64,000 bases of DNA, from the NCBI GenBank assembly GCA_023212645.1, contig JALBYC010000023.1, positions 115,220-179,219 of the forward strand. The letters run 5' to 3'. The position numbers and the translations under genes are program-made. This document shows, piece after piece, positions 10,168 through 22,600 of this stretch. The notes under the pieces were generated by a model that was not told the DNA's origin, ran no database searches, and saw only the letters and a list, made by a program, of their open reading frames with translations. The DNA is from Farysia itapuensis. Lineage: Eukaryota > Basidiomycota > Ustilaginomycetes > Ustilaginales > Ustilaginaceae. How positions within the stretch are numbered: position 1 is the stretch's first letter; every line of letters begins with the position of its first letter.

Positions 10168-13100
10168 ATGAGCGCGACAGCAGGCCCGTCGCTGGCGGCG
10201 GCATATCAGCCGACACCCTCACCATCACAACCGCCTCAGCAGCAGCAGCAGCTTCAGCAAGCGACTGCCAACCATCCAGCTTCAATAGCGGCAGCGGCCA
10301 CCATTGCACTCTCAGCAACTATGCTCGACCCAAATGAGTGGAATGCTCTTGCTTCGACAAGTATGGTCACTTTGGACGATCTTCGAGATGCTTTCCTTCA
10401 ACAAAAGAAAAAGCAGCTCAAAGAGCTCGAAGAGGCACACCAGGAAGAACTTCGAGAGCTTGTTTTCATGTCAGAAACCTTCGACAAGTCTGAGATAACC
10501 GGCAGTCCCTGGAAGCTGCCTATCAATAGCATGTCTGTTCCTGCGGATGATCAGCGCGAGTCTGTTACTTCGTTCGTGCAAAAGTATGTCTTGTCTCTTG
10601 ACAACCCCAACACGATCCGGAATCACACAATTGATCAGCCGAAGCAACTTCGCGACATGGTCGTACAGGAGCTCAAAGCCGGACCTATAGAACTCGCTCC
10701 GCCGCCAACGCCCACAGCAGCAATCAATGTAGCCGCAGTTGACGCGCAACGCGAACGGGATCGTCTAAAGGAGAACGAATATATCAACAAGATCTCGGCG
10801 CATCGTAGTCAAGCCGTTGCTCGAGCTGCTGCTGCAGTCCATGCTCGAGCTATCGCGGAGGGCGTCTCGCAAATAAAGCCACTGACGATTACTACAGCAC
10901 AAGACCAAGGTGTGCAAGTCGCGCCTCTGCACCCAGGCCAAGTGCCAAGTTTCGTCATTCAGTCCATCGCCCCCCATGATGACTCTCAGACAGTCGCCAT
11001 GGACCTCGATACTGCACATCCTTTAGGTCTCTCGATGTCAGACAGCGCGACGAATGGTAAAAGTATAAAAATGGAAGATAACGACAACGTTGGCCCCACA
11101 TCTTCCAAGTCATCCTTGGCAAAAGCTGTTTCTCCTGTGCCTGGACTGTCACGGCAAGCTGCAACCCATGCTACTGGCCTTCGTCTACCACCATCCCCTC
11201 TCATTGCACCGTCTATGCCTGACGCTGTAAACGTGCCTCCTCTCCATTCGACACTCAAGACGCTCGCTCCCAACCCTCTATCGGTTACATATGCTGCATC
11301 TCTTCGCCCTCTTCCTGCGGATCCCACACGTCGTCTGACCGGAGCCGGTGTTGGAGGAGGAGCTGTCCACCATCGAGGCGGACGAAAGTCCCTCGGCACC
11401 ACCACCCATGCAAATGGCAACTCATACTCCAGCTCCGCGGCCATCAAAATTGGTCCTGCAGGCTCTGGTCAGGCGGATCTCTACCGATGGTACGTCCGCG
11501 CTCGCGCGAGTCCAGGTGCTGGCATGGTCGGCAAGGCCGACAAGTGTCTAATGACGAGTGACTGGAAAGTAGCTTTTCACGAGCAACGCTTTGTCCGCGC
11601 CATGGCAAGAATCGAAAAGCTCAAGTCTCAAGGTGAATGGAGTTTCCGTCAGCCCAAAAAGCAAAAGGGTCCAGTAGTGCGTAAAGCTCATTGGGACCAC
11701 TTGCTCGAAGAGATGAAATGGCTACAGACCGACTTTCGTGAGGAGCGAAGATGGAAAATGACCATCGCGTTTCAGCTCGCCCACGAGATTGCCGCATGGC
11801 ATAAAGCGCGCAGTCCTGCCGAAAGAGCGTCCTTCTGCGTTCCGTCTCGTCGGTCTCATCAACGCAATCACTCCGAGACCGTGGAACACACCATTACTGA
11901 GTCGGAGGAGCAGTCAGGCAGCAAAGCAGACGAAGAAATGCCAGATACGATGGAAGAACAGCCGCCACAGGACGACACGCCTCAAGTGGCTGCAACTCAA
12001 AGTACGGCAGATGACGAAAACGTACCGGAAGAGTCAGAAGCAGCAGTCTCGCAAGCTGTGGAAGCTGCTGTCGAGACTGTGGATGAAGCGATGCCAGAGC
12101 GATCGGCAGAGGAGCTAGATGCCGAGGGTGAAGAGGATGGTGATGCGGATGCTGACGCTGATCACGTGGAAGCAGCAACTGCGGCACTTGTATCTGGAGA
12201 CCCCAGCCAACCACCTACAATCGAAGTGGTGCACGAACCATTAACATCTGCTGGTCCAATTCCATCGTTGTCCAAAGTTGACACCGATGGTACGATCACG
12301 GACAAAGAAGCACAAGACTCAATGAATCAAGATAGCATTACCGGCCTTCGCAAGTCAACACAGGACTCGAAAGCTACTCTAGCCTCGGAACTTCCTGCAC
12401 AATTGTTAGCAACGCTCCGCGCTCCCATCTTCTCGACAAAGATCTCCACGACGATTGTGTCGCCGATGGAGTTGCTGGAAAGTCTAGATGCAGAAGCAGC
12501 AGCTGCGTTGCTTGGAATAGAAGTTGCAGACTTGGCGTCAGCATCCGACCTGTTGGATCCCGACTCGCTCTCTTTCAGCAAGATGTTCCCCGAGCTTCCC
12601 CTCTTTGGCGGGGTCTCTCTTCCAGATCCGACGAGCAAAGGCGATCGACGCTGGGACGAGGGAAGTCTCAATCAAGCGCCCAGACTGACCCATGTCACCA
12701 AGATCCTGGATTCGAAGCCGTTACTCGTCAGCACACTTGAGCCATCAAGAAATCGTGCTCAGGGCAAGTGGATGGACGACAGCGACTGGGCGATTGCAGC
12801 GGAGCAATCGGATCCATTGCAAGGAGTACCCGACGGCGTCGATCCAAATACAATGACAGCTCCTGGCTCAGTCCTTTTTGCACGAAAGAACAACAAGTCG
12901 TCCAAAGACGTGCATCAGCCAGTGCCAGGCGTGCCCGCCGAACCGTCTCAGCCAGACGCACGAGCCGCCTTGTTCATGTGGACAGTTGAGGAAGACAACT
13001 ACCTGCTGACCCTCTCAAAGCAGTATCACAACAATTGGTCGCTCGTGGCAGACCTCTTTAACTCAACGCGACTCAACACAACTACTGACAAACGTGAACC

Positions 13101-14628
13101 TTGGGATTGCTTTGACCGGTATCGTCGCATCCAGCAAGCAGCAGAGGAAGGCAAGCCCCCACCGGGGCCGCCTCAGTTGACCACAGGATCTCTCGTACCC
13201 GATGCTGGAGACAGGAAAGGTGATGCCAAAGATGGGATTGAAGGGGCTCCCAACTCTCTGGCTGCGAAACGAGATAAGCTAAATAAGAAGCTTGGATCCA
13301 AGTACGACGGGTCTAAGAAAAAGCTTCGTCGCGTCAACCTGATGGAAGTCATGCGCAAGTCGGCAAAGCGACGAGAGGCGAGCAAGCAGGCAGTGCAGAG
13401 TCAGCATACCAAAAAGGTCAATCTCAACACTCATGAAACGCATGCTCAGATCAAGGCTGGCCCTGCCGCTACTCCGCAATCCTTGAGTGCGCTGAAGGCT
13501 GAACGTGACCAGGCAGCACTGCGACAGTATTACGAGCAGCAGCGAGTTCAGCTTGCTTTCCAACAGCAGCAGCAGCAACAACAGCGTCTACTGGCGCAAC
13601 AGGCTCAAGCTCAACGTACTGCTCAGCCAAGCGCTGCGGGCACTCCCGGCGCCGTAGGTAGCTCGACAGTGCCGACCTCCAAGGCTGGACAGCCTCCAGT
13701 TGCGCAGGCTAGCGTACAAGGTACCTCACTTCCGCAAGCTCAGCCAAAGGGTGCTGCTCCGCAGCAATCCCAGCAGATGCAGTCCCAGCTTCAAGCCACA
13801 CAGGCAGCTCAGATGCAGAACTTGTACGCCCAGATTCAACAGCAACAGGCTGCTCAGCAACGCCTATCGCAAGGGCAAGGGAGCGCGGCAGCTGCAGGCA
13901 TGACGCAAGTGCGACCCAATGTTGGGCCTTTGAACCAGCAGCAGCTGGCCTCTCTGACACCACAACAACAGCAACAGTATCACGCTCAGCTGGCAGCAGC
14001 CACAGCCGCGGCACAGCAACAGCAGCTGCGCAACCAGATGGCAGCCGTCGCCGCCGCTCAGCAAGGCAGTCAAACGACGGGCGCGCAAGGCATGCCCTTT
14101 TCGGTGCCCAATGCACAAGCTCAGTTCCAAATGCTCCAACAGCAGCAGAATGGCCAGCAGCAAACGCCTCAGCAGCAACAGCAACAAGTCGCAGCTTTGC
14201 AGATGTATCAGCAGCAGCAGCAACAGCGACAGGCACAGCAGGCACAGTCCCAAATGCGGCCGCCGGGTAATCAGAACCAGCAGCAGCAAAATGGTCAGCA
14301 ATTTGGCGTTCCTCGACCGCCGACTGGAGTTCAGGGACAGCGGCCGCCTCCTGTCCCTACTACAGGCAATGCCAACAAAAGTCAGCCTCGACCGTCTAAT
14401 CCCGCCTCGGCAACCGGATCGACGCCTTCGTCCAACAGTCCTGCGCCGAGCAGCTCGAACAGCAATGCTGGAAGTGTACCTCCTGGAATGCCGGCTACGA
14501 TTCAGGCTTTGCAACAGCAGCTTGCCATCTCGCTTGCAACTTCCAATCTTTCGCCTGAACAGATCAACGGACTCGCTATCCAGCTGTACAAACAAGCTCA
14601 GCAGCAGTATGGGCAACAACAACAGCAA

Positions 14629-14663
<35 letters not shown>

Positions 14664-14886
14664 ACAACAGCAGCAGCAACAAGGAAGAGGCACTGGTGCG
14701 GTCGCAAGACCGCCTCAATTCCCAGCAGGCGCTGGGGCCACAGTAGGCAACAATGCCGCGGCGCAATCGCATCAGCAGCAGATCCTGAATCAGGCTTTAC
14801 AGGCCTTGGCGGCACAGAATCAGGGTCAGAAGGCGTCACCGACTTCTCAGTCTCCGCGCCCGCCGAACCAGAACGCGTCGTCTTAG
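10168..14886 (+). CDS. VID21: Vid21/Eaf1, scaffold subunit of the NuA4 histone acetyltransferase
   Basis: Platform subunit that assembles NuA4 and joins it to its actin module. The 1572-residue single-exon protein has the expected order of domains. A Lys/Glu-rich N-terminal helix comes first (KKKQLKELEEAHQEELRE, about residue 80). The HSA domain follows at about residues 500-570 (RKAHWDHLLEEMKWLQTDF, then AFQLAHEIAAWH), which binds actin/Arp4. A Myb/SANT domain lies at about 936-990 (MWTVEEDNYLLTLSKQY, NNWSLVADLFNS, then WDCFDRYRRIQ). The C-terminal third is strongly Gln-rich. The HSA plus SANT pair without a helicase domain distinguishes Vid21/Eaf1 (p400-like) from Swr1. Acidic stretches lie between the domains. 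The start is the first ATG of the frame, in good context. Confidence 0.93.
14600..14690 (+). repeat. CAG/CAA microsatellite encoding poly-Gln in Vid21
   Basis: Mixed CAG and CAA codons encode an almost pure glutamine run of about 25 residues near residue 1480-1507 of Vid21, ending in a Gly-Arg-Gly stretch. Shorter interrupted runs lie upstream (13561-14240). Likely length-polymorphic between strains. The CAA interruptions reduce slippage relative to pure CAG. Confidence 0.85.
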
Positions 14887-16409
14887 AAGCCTTGTAAGGG
14901 ATCAAACTATGTTCGTGTTATTGTCCAATGCAGGTAGTGCTGTGATGTATGATGAAAAAAGAGTTGAGGGAGGGGAATGGTGGCTGTTGAAAGCCTGGTT
15001 CGGGAGCACAAGAGGGTTGAACCTCACACTGTTGCCTACGAGCAAGAAAGAATGGAAGAGAGGGAGATGAAAGAGAGAGACGTCGCAAGAGTAAGCCCCG
15101 TTGAGTTACCTCAGCCCCAACTAAAGAAGTTGAGGTTGAAGCGACCGCATAACTATCAGAGTTGCCCGCCAAAGCAGGACGTAAATGACGAACGAGATCA
15201 ATAGCCAAGCATTCCCAAAGGAGTGCCAGTCGAAGCATCGCCCGACCGCCGAGAGCGGTTGGACGGGATGTGCCGGACGCCACGGTCTCCTGCCGCCCAA
15301 GCGGGGGACTCGCCAGAGATGAATCATTTCCACCAATCAAGGCTGGGACACTGCAGGCGAGCCAAGACGGCTGCAAAGTCTCCAGACAGGTACAGAGCAG
15401 GATTCGAACAACCCAATCTCCAGCGAGAATGGATCGGTGGGTGGTCTTGCGACCGTGAGAAGGACGCTCCTATCTTTGCGCCGATCTCGCCACCTTACCC
15501 ACTCTCGGGAGCGTTGCGAGAAACCGAGTGTCCAGTCTGTTTTGCCTGAAAAACCCTCGCGCCGGTACTTGGCTTTGAAACCTAAGGCCAGTGGATCCTT
15601 GGATGAAGAATGCATTCCGATGAGCCGCCAGGGCAGTAAAAGGGCGACGTTCGACCAAAGGACAGAAGCGACCAAGTTGACTGTCAGCACATCCAACTAG
15701 CCTTGTCAAAATCGCGATCGAGCAGGGATCAAGCAAGAAGAGACGCAGCTGAGCTGGGTAGCCGCACTCGATCGCACAGAGTCCAGACGGCCTAGTACTT
15801 TATCGGTGGATCATTACGACCAAACACACGCTTTCCTACTTTGCTAAGGTCTCTGATCTGGAACATCTGCGGCGGAAACGAGCACGGCATCCTCCCAGCT
15901 GCACTCTCCTCTCTCCCCACTGACCTGGGTGCAAAAGACGTGCATAGCGAAATGTGCATGGCAGGACAAGGATGGAGCTTCTCCCTTTGACGGTAAAAAG
16001 ATGTGTCCGGGGACTTTCCCTACAGCATGTCTGAAACCCAAGATGGGAGCAGAAAGGGCTGCAAACGGGCTCTTCGCGAACGAAGAGTCAAAGCGGTCCT
16101 TTGCGCGTCTCTCTCTTTCTACTCTCCTCCTACCTTCTTCTCCCTCGATGGCAGACAGTGTGGCAACGTGCGAGCAAAGTGTTCCAGTCTAGCAAAAGAT
16201 GGCGTCACAATGTGCCGCCGTGCACGAGTCGGGTTTATGATGGAGAAGAAAGTAGGAGCAGCCCTTACGCTTGCTGCGGACATGTGGAAGCGACGCAAGG
16301 TTTTCGGCCGATAAGAATTTTGTGTTTCCAGCTTCCAGCCCTTCGGTGGCTGACAATTGCCCTTCAAACAAGGACACACTCACTACCACCACCAGACACG
16401 TGCAGCGAC
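14887..16409. other. 1.5-kb intergenic region
   Basis: No convincing gene on either strand. Open frames of 60-150 codons overlap in several frames without any recognisable domain. A TTCGAAT-like core near 15400 was examined as a possible minus-strand tRNA but does not fold. The part next to 16410 is open in the frame of the downstream gene but without an ATG, so it is leader or promoter. Confidence 0.5.
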
Positions 16410-17417
16410 ATGAGGACAGCCTTCTCTCTCGCCAGACACCTCGGTCTTGCGCTGCGACCCGTTCCTCTGCGTGCCACTGCTGTGATCCCCGCCCATACTG
16501 CCCGCTCCTTCAGCGTCTCTCTCAGCAGGCGGAATGACGTTCCCAAAGCGTCCGTGCTCGGAGGCCATGAAACTCCGGAAGAGTCCGTGCTCGCCAGCAA
16601 CGAGGGTCCGGAAGAGTCCACGCTCGACAACACCACAGAAGACGGAAGGCCCAACGCTTTCCTACTTGGAAGCACCGATCCTGACGTAACGTTCAGCCAT
16701 CTTGTGCCCACCGATGCTGATGCAAACCGCAAGACGTACAGCGTCGATGACATCTCGGACGCAGACTTGGTCAACCTGCAAATTGTCGTTCCAGCAGTCT
16801 ATCCAGGCTCACTGTGGCACTTTGCACCTGCCAACGTTACTTTGGGTCACAATGTCGTCATGAGATCGCCCGGTTCCAGTCAACAGATCGAATGGCGCTA
16901 TGCGTACAAGACATTCGAATTCGAGACAGTGAAGAAACTCAGGTATTTCCTCAACTCATGTGTCTATCGAATGAAGACGAGCTTCAGTCGAGCTGCCGTC
17001 GTTCTGCACGTGAACACGATCGACAGGAGGGTCACAGTTGGTATGCCAGCCCATTATGGTGTTGGTATCGCAGAAGACGACGAAGGCGGGGCTGAAGCCG
17101 TGCGACAAGCTTTCCGAACTTGCCGTGACAAGAATACGCCAGACGCCGAGAGGCAAGAGCTCATGCAGAAGCTGCGTGCCTCGTTCGTCGAGTATGGCTT
17201 CCGCCAAATACACATTGCCCTATCACACGCCCTAACCAATCGCGCGGACTATATAAACCGCCTCGACAGAAACGATCCTCAGTTGGATAGCGGCCTGAAG
17301 CCGCGATCCGCCCAAGACAGCGGCACGACGCAGAATCTCACGCAACGTCGGGGCAACCCGCGTGGGTCCCGACAGTCCTCGAGGCCTAGACAGCCAAACG
17401 AAGAAAACGAGGTTTAG
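16410..17417 (+). CDS. Unrecognised protein with probable mitochondrial presequence
   Basis: A 335-residue single-exon protein. The N-terminus (MRTAFSLARHLGLALRP, then TARSFSVSLSRRND) is rich in Arg, Ser, Ala and Leu without acidic residues, and carries an RSFS-type cleavage context typical of matrix presequences. A low-complexity stretch contains a short internal repeat (PKASVLGGHETPEESVLA, then GPEESTLDN). The C-terminal half (about residues 110-280) looks globular: it contains YKTFEFETVKKLRYFLNSC, VVLHVNTIDRRVTVGMPAHY and a Glu/Arg-rich helix, and ends in a basic, Gly/Arg-rich tail. I recognise no family. The upstream open frame has no earlier ATG. Confidence 0.75.
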   Translation: MRTAFSLARHLGLALRPVPLRATAVIPAHTARSFSVSLSRRNDVPKASVLGGHETPEESVLASNEGPEESTLDNTTEDGRPNAFLLGSTDPDVTFSHLVPTDADANRKTYSVDDISDADLVNLQIVVPAVYPGSLWHFAPANVTLGHNVVMRSPGSSQQIEWRYAYKTFEFETVKKLRYFLNSCVYRMKTSFSRAAVVLHVNTIDRRVTVGMPAHYGVGIAEDDEGGAEAVRQAFRTCRDKNTPDAERQELMQKLRASFVEYGFRQIHIALSHALTNRADYINRLDRNDPQLDSGLKPRSAQDSGTTQNLTQRRGNPRGSRQSSRPRQPNEENEV

Positions 17418-17777
17418 ACTTGTAAACGTTCCAAGCCTGCTCACCACCGACTTGTCTCGGTGAACACATCGAGAATTTTGTGTTCAATCTTCCTCCCCAT
17501 TGCTGTCTCGAGCCGCAAAATGTATGCATAGGTCAACACATGTACCCTCGAACCATCTTTAATGCTGTAGCGCTTGTGGGGACTGATTATGGATCAAGGA
17601 TGTAGGAATGAGAATGCTTCCGGAGTGAGAGTCTGGGGAGCGCGTAATTTGTCAGGCAGCTAAAATTCGGACAGGTTTTCGTTCCGGAACCCTTTGCATA
17701 TGCGACACAGGGCTGTTACTTGGTTCAACACGGCCAATTGTGCAGGCTATGGCACGTCGCTAAGCAAAGCAGCTACG
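17418..17777. other. Intergenic region before the Ngl2-type nuclease
   Basis: About 360 bp; no gene seen. An in-frame ATG at 17700 could extend the downstream protein by 26 residues (MRHRAVTWFNTANCAGYG...), which has the composition of a weak mitochondrial presequence. Confidence 0.45.
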
Positions 17778-19457
17778 ATGAGTTCAAACCCAACAGTACC
17801 GAAGGTAGGGAAGAAGGCTGACAAACCAACACCCGAAGAGATCGAAGCAAAGCGCAGACAACGAGCCGCAAAGAGGGACAAAGAAGCCGCAGAAAAGAAA
17901 GCCAAACAGGCCGAGCTCGATGCAGCGATCGCCGCCAATGGGAAGATCCCTGATGGCCACCTGGACGAGAGCGGCCGAACCATCTTTGTGCCCCGGGATT
18001 GGGCACAAGTACGCCATTCAAGTAATGAACCTACCAGACGCAGGGTCAAGATTGTCAGTTGGAACATCTTGGCACAAGGTTTGGTGAGACGCACCTTGTT
18101 CCCGGGATCTGACTGTCTCAAGTTCAAGGATCGCTCCATTGGCTTGGCTGCTGAGATGTCAAGCAGGACTGGGCACGGGTGGGACGTGGGGACGTTTCAA
18201 GAAGTGGATAGGATGGACGTTCATGGACCTATGATGAAGCAAGACGGCTTCCAATACATCTACGAGAAAGGCTATCGTCAAAAACAGCATGGGCTGCTCA
18301 TAGCCTGGCGCAAAGACCTCTTTGGAGATGTCGAACATCGTCGTCTAGTCATTGACCTCGACTCTGAAAGCATTGCAGCAGACTCGGATCCAAAAAGAAC
18401 TGCATGCTCCCGCATAACCCGGAACATTGGTCTCTTTGCAGCACTCCGAGTACAGAACAAAGGCGAACTAGACAGCATTGATGCTGTATCCGGCGTAATT
18501 GTCGCGACTACGCATCTCTTTTGGCATCCAATGCATGCCTACGAAAGAGCTCGACAATCAGGAATCCTCGTTCGCAGACTCGCCGAATTCCGCGAATCTC
18601 TCGGCGATGCCTGGAAGAATGTACCCTGCGTCTTTGCAGGCGACTTCAACGATCAGCCTCACTCGGCCACGTATCACCTCCTGAACGGCACGGCACTCTC
18701 GCAACATTGCCTCGACGAATTACAACAGTCCACTGTTGTCCACAAAAGCATTGATGAAAGGAATCAGCAAGATGGCTACCAAAGCGGCTTCGCCCCTGGA
18801 AGCACGGGTCGAGCACGAGATACTCCAAGGAGAAAGGTCCCACTACCTGACGTTAAGCAAACAGAAGAGGACGCCGAGCACGGAGACTCTGATGCAGACG
18901 GTGAAGTGGATGAAGGCGAAGCAGACGAGGAGGAGGAAGAAGGTGGCGCCGACGATCAAATGCTCAAGAATTGCCGACCGGCTACGGATCAAGATGGCCT
19001 GATGAGCATTGCTGAGCTATGCCAGCTCCACGATCTGGCATGCGACCGGTCATCAGTAGCCGCGAATGGCCATGTCGAAGCTTCAGCGAACAACAAGCCA
19101 CTACGCTCTTGCTACGGCCTCTACTACGATCGCCTGGCTGACCCTCCAGAGACTTCAAACATGTTTGGCTCCGCTCAAAGGGGCCGTGAAAGGTGGGATG
19201 ATCCAGACTGGACCCCTGGCCAAACTAATGTTCATACAGGTTCAAGCGTCGAGCCCATGTGGACCATCTTCTCAAGTCTCTTTTCACTCACGCTCGACTA
19301 CATCTTCCTGCTTCCTCCCTCCAAGCAAGACTCGTCCCCAGTCAAAGTGACCGGTCTTTTACGCACTCATAGAACAGAAACGCTACAACCTGGCATTCCT
19401 AGGAAGGGCGTCTGCGCTTCCGATCATATCGCTATCGGTGCAGAGATTGAAATCTGA
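17778..19457 (+). CDS. NGL2: Ngl2/Ccr4-type endonuclease/exonuclease/phosphatase-fold RNase
   Basis: Mg2+-dependent nuclease of the EEP superfamily; yeast Ngl2 trims the 3' end of 5.8S rRNA and relatives are deadenylase-like. About 559 residues. An N-terminal Lys/Ala-rich charged helix (about residues 10-60) is followed by the catalytic domain with its landmarks in order: KIVSWNILAQGL (Asn), GTFQEVDRMD (metal-binding Glu), ATTHLFWHP, VFAGDFNDQP (Asp/Asn) and the final CASDHIAIGAEIEI (catalytic Asp-His). An acidic insert of about 90 residues (DEGEADEEEEEGG) lies between the GDFN block and the end. The start is the ATG that gives the usual basic N-terminus. An upstream ATG at 17700 would add a possible targeting peptide, so mitochondrial versus nuclear location is open. 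Confidence 0.85.
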   Translation: MSSNPTVPKVGKKADKPTPEEIEAKRRQRAAKRDKEAAEKKAKQAELDAAIAANGKIPDGHLDESGRTIFVPRDWAQVRHSSNEPTRRRVKIVSWNILAQGLVRRTLFPGSDCLKFKDRSIGLAAEMSSRTGHGWDVGTFQEVDRMDVHGPMMKQDGFQYIYEKGYRQKQHGLLIAWRKDLFGDVEHRRLVIDLDSESIAADSDPKRTACSRITRNIGLFAALRVQNKGELDSIDAVSGVIVATTHLFWHPMHAYERARQSGILVRRLAEFRESLGDAWKNVPCVFAGDFNDQPHSATYHLLNGTALSQHCLDELQQSTVVHKSIDERNQQDGYQSGFAPGSTGRARDTPRRKVPLPDVKQTEEDAEHGDSDADGEVDEGEADEEEEEGGADDQMLKNCRPATDQDGLMSIAELCQLHDLACDRSSVAANGHVEASANNKPLRSCYGLYYDRLADPPETSNMFGSAQRGRERWDDPDWTPGQTNVHTGSSVEPMWTIFSSLFSLTLDYIFLLPPSKQDSSPVKVTGLLRTHRTETLQPGIPRKGVCASDHIAIGAEIEI

Positions 19458-19679
19458 CGCAATTCCATAGAATGCCGAGCTACCTGTACGGAGGAATCGC
19501 CGAAGTGTGGGTGAGCCGTTAACGATGAAACCCAAAAGAGCAACACCCAGTAATTGCTAACCGAGAATTGACGCGTTCTTGGCAAGGGTCTCGGAAATTG
19601 TCGTCGGGTGTGCCGATGCCTGCCTCCGCTCACATCTTTGCCATCTACAGCTAAGCTTTCCCACGATCATGTACAGCAC

Positions 19680-22600
19680 ATGAGCGGTGACAAACAGCCA
19701 GCGAGAGGCAAGCGCTCCGAGACTGAGTCGCCCAGAGATGACGCTACTCGGTCGACGTCGACCAAGCACCTTAGCGCAAAGTATAGCAGCGTCATGACTG
19801 AGCAGTCAGTGTCAGGCGTACAACCTGTCTCAGACCAGCAAGAAGGTGCGATTGGCAAGAATGCTGACGATCGAAACTCAGCAGCAACCGATGTGAGCTC
19901 GCACGACTGCACCGCCGAATCGTCAGTCTCGAAGGACACTCTCGCTGTGCTTGAGCCGAGCCAAGAAGATGATCAAGGGCTAAAAGGACAAGCCGTCTTG
20001 ACTGTGATACCACCACCCCCCTTGCCAAAGCCTAAAGAGTCCCGCGCAGTCAGCATCAAAGTGTCCAACATGATTCCCGACCCAGCTGTCTCTCTCTCTG
20101 CCTCACGACCAACGATGCTTCCACCGCCGAGACCGAGTACTGCCGCTTCTTCCTTCATCAATCCTACACCGACGCTCACTCCAGGGTCCACATGGGGCCC
20201 TATGGCAGCTTCTGCTGCGGCAGCGCGCGCAGAAGCAGCTGAGCCAGGGCGTATTGGCGACCTCAAACGATTCACTTTGTGGGAGACCAAGACTCGTTTC
20301 TACTTGGTAGCCTACAATACGAGCCAGACTCGCTTTCGTATCCTCAAAGTCGATCGCACCCCTCCGATTGCCAATGCTACCTTTTCACGACCGGAAGAGA
20401 CTCTTGCAACCAAAAGCGAAGCCGTACCTGCCCCTCGGACATCAAACATTGAAGAGACGACTGGTCGCGGACCGTCTGCGCAGACTAAGGACAGTCGCAT
20501 GACTTCCAGGCAGCGGACAAAGAGTGTGGCACAGAACAATAACAATGAGATAGCCGACTGCTCTGCCCGCGGCCAAGCCTACCTCTCTGTAGACGACCCC
20601 CAAATTCCTTTGCTAAATCGACAGCTACTGGACACCAAGCAGAGCGAAAGCGTCATCAAAGAAGCAGGGTCGGGTACAGGCTCCGCTCAAGCACACAAGC
20701 TTCCGTCTTCGGCGAATCGAGGAGGTTCCGCTGCTATACCTGGGGTCTCTGGTATAGCTTCGACAGTGGAAGTGCCTGCCGCGGCTGTGGGTGTCACGGC
20801 AGAGAAGGCGCCTAATACGAAGACCCAACAAACGAACGCCACCACGTCCATTCGAGAAAAAACTGCTGAATGGGAGCTAAGTGTGACTTCGGATCGAGTC
20901 GTCTATTCTCGTACTCAAGTCGCAGAATTGCTAGAAATGATCAGAGAGGGCAATCGTGCCACCGGCGGCCTTCGAGAGATCGGTCGCTTCTTTGGAATCG
21001 TCGGGTTCATTCGGTTCACTGGCACATACTACATGGTCTTGATTAGTCGTCGGAGTGTTGTCGCATTGATCGGGGGCCACTATATTCATCACTGTGACGA
21101 GACCGCCATTATACCCGTCTGCCATCCTTCCATTCTCGCATCTCTTCCCGGTCGCACAAAGCTTCTGGAGCAAGAGGAAGCCCGCTTGCTTCATCTCTTC
21201 AAGCAAGTCGATCTCAGCAAAAACTTTTATTTTAGCTACACCTACGATCTGACCAAGACACTTCAAGACAACTTGACATCATCGCAGGAGGAGCAGACTG
21301 ATACTCGGCGACCGCAGGCGAACCAGCCTTTGTCAGCGTGGGGCTACAACGAGAAGTTCATTTGGAATCATCATCTCCTTCTCCCAGCTTTTGGAGCTTC
21401 TGAGAAGCAGCTGCCGGGAGAAGACGCTCGAAACGAATGGGTCTTGCCTCTGATCTACGGGTTCGTGGATCAGGCAAAGCTCAGCGTCCTCAACCGAACC
21501 GTATATGTGACTCTCATCGCCAGAAGATCGCGTCATTTTGCAGGGGCACGCTTTTTGAAGCGAGGTATCAACGAACGCGGCCACGTTGCGAACGACGTCG
21601 AGACAGAGCAGATTGTAAGCGATGCACTCACTACCGCCTTCTTTGCGCCTGGGCGTCGCCGCAGAAACGGGTCCAGCAATCAGGGACGACACACCATCCC
21701 CAAAAGAAGTCCCGACATTGTGAAGGCGAGTGGCTTACGGGAAAAGCCAAGTCTCTTTCACGATAAGACGCGTTCTGATGACTACCTGGGTCATCAATTC
21801 ACTTCCCACGAAGACGACGACAATGACGATGATGATCTGCCGTACGAGGCTTCGCCAAGATACACATCCTACGTAATGATGCGAGGAAGTATTCCTGTAT
21901 ATTGGACCCAAGACACGACAAACATGTCACCCCGACCTCCAATCGAGATCAGCCTAGTCGATCCCTACTATTCTGCGGCTGCCCTACACTTTGATGATCT
22001 CTTTCATCGCTATGGAACCCCCGTCATCGTCCTCAACCTCATCAAGAGTAAAGAGAAACAGGAAAGGGAGGTCAAGCTCCTACGAGCATTCGGTGAATGT
22101 GTCGATTATCTCAATCAATTTCTGCCTGCAAGCAAAAAGATCAAGTATATCGCTTGGGATATGAGTCGGGCTAGCAAAGCCCATGATCAGGACGTCATTG
22201 GCGTTCTGGAAGACATCGCGGAGGAGACAGTCGAGACCACAAGATTCTTCCATTCTGGGCCGGAGCCAAGTAGCTTCGGCTTAGCGGCAAAAGCTTCGCC
22301 AGCTCATTTAATAGATACGGACTCCGACCACAACGCGCATCAAAGGTCTCCTTCAAGTGGACGGCGTGAACATATCCTGCTTCAAGAAGGCATCGCGAGA
22401 GTCAATTGCGTGGATTGTCTCGATCGAACAAATGCTGCTCAGTTCGTGATCGGAAAGGCTGCGTTTGGTCATCAGCTTCACGCTCTGGGCTTGCTGGACG
22501 ATCCGAGCTTGCCATTCGACTCTGATGCGGTCAACATGCTCACAGAAATGTACCATGACCAAGGCGACACCATAGCCATGCAATACGGTGGCTCTGCCCT

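Noticed and set aside
13864..14772. 302-codon minus-strand frame rich in Leu/Arg
   Set aside because: It is the complement of the CAG/CAA poly-Gln coding region of Vid21, where antisense reads CTG/TTG as poly-Leu; no domain.
15386..15480. TTCGAAT-like core resembling a tRNA T-loop on the minus strand
   Set aside because: The flanking bases do not pair as a T stem and no acceptor or anticodon stem could be formed.
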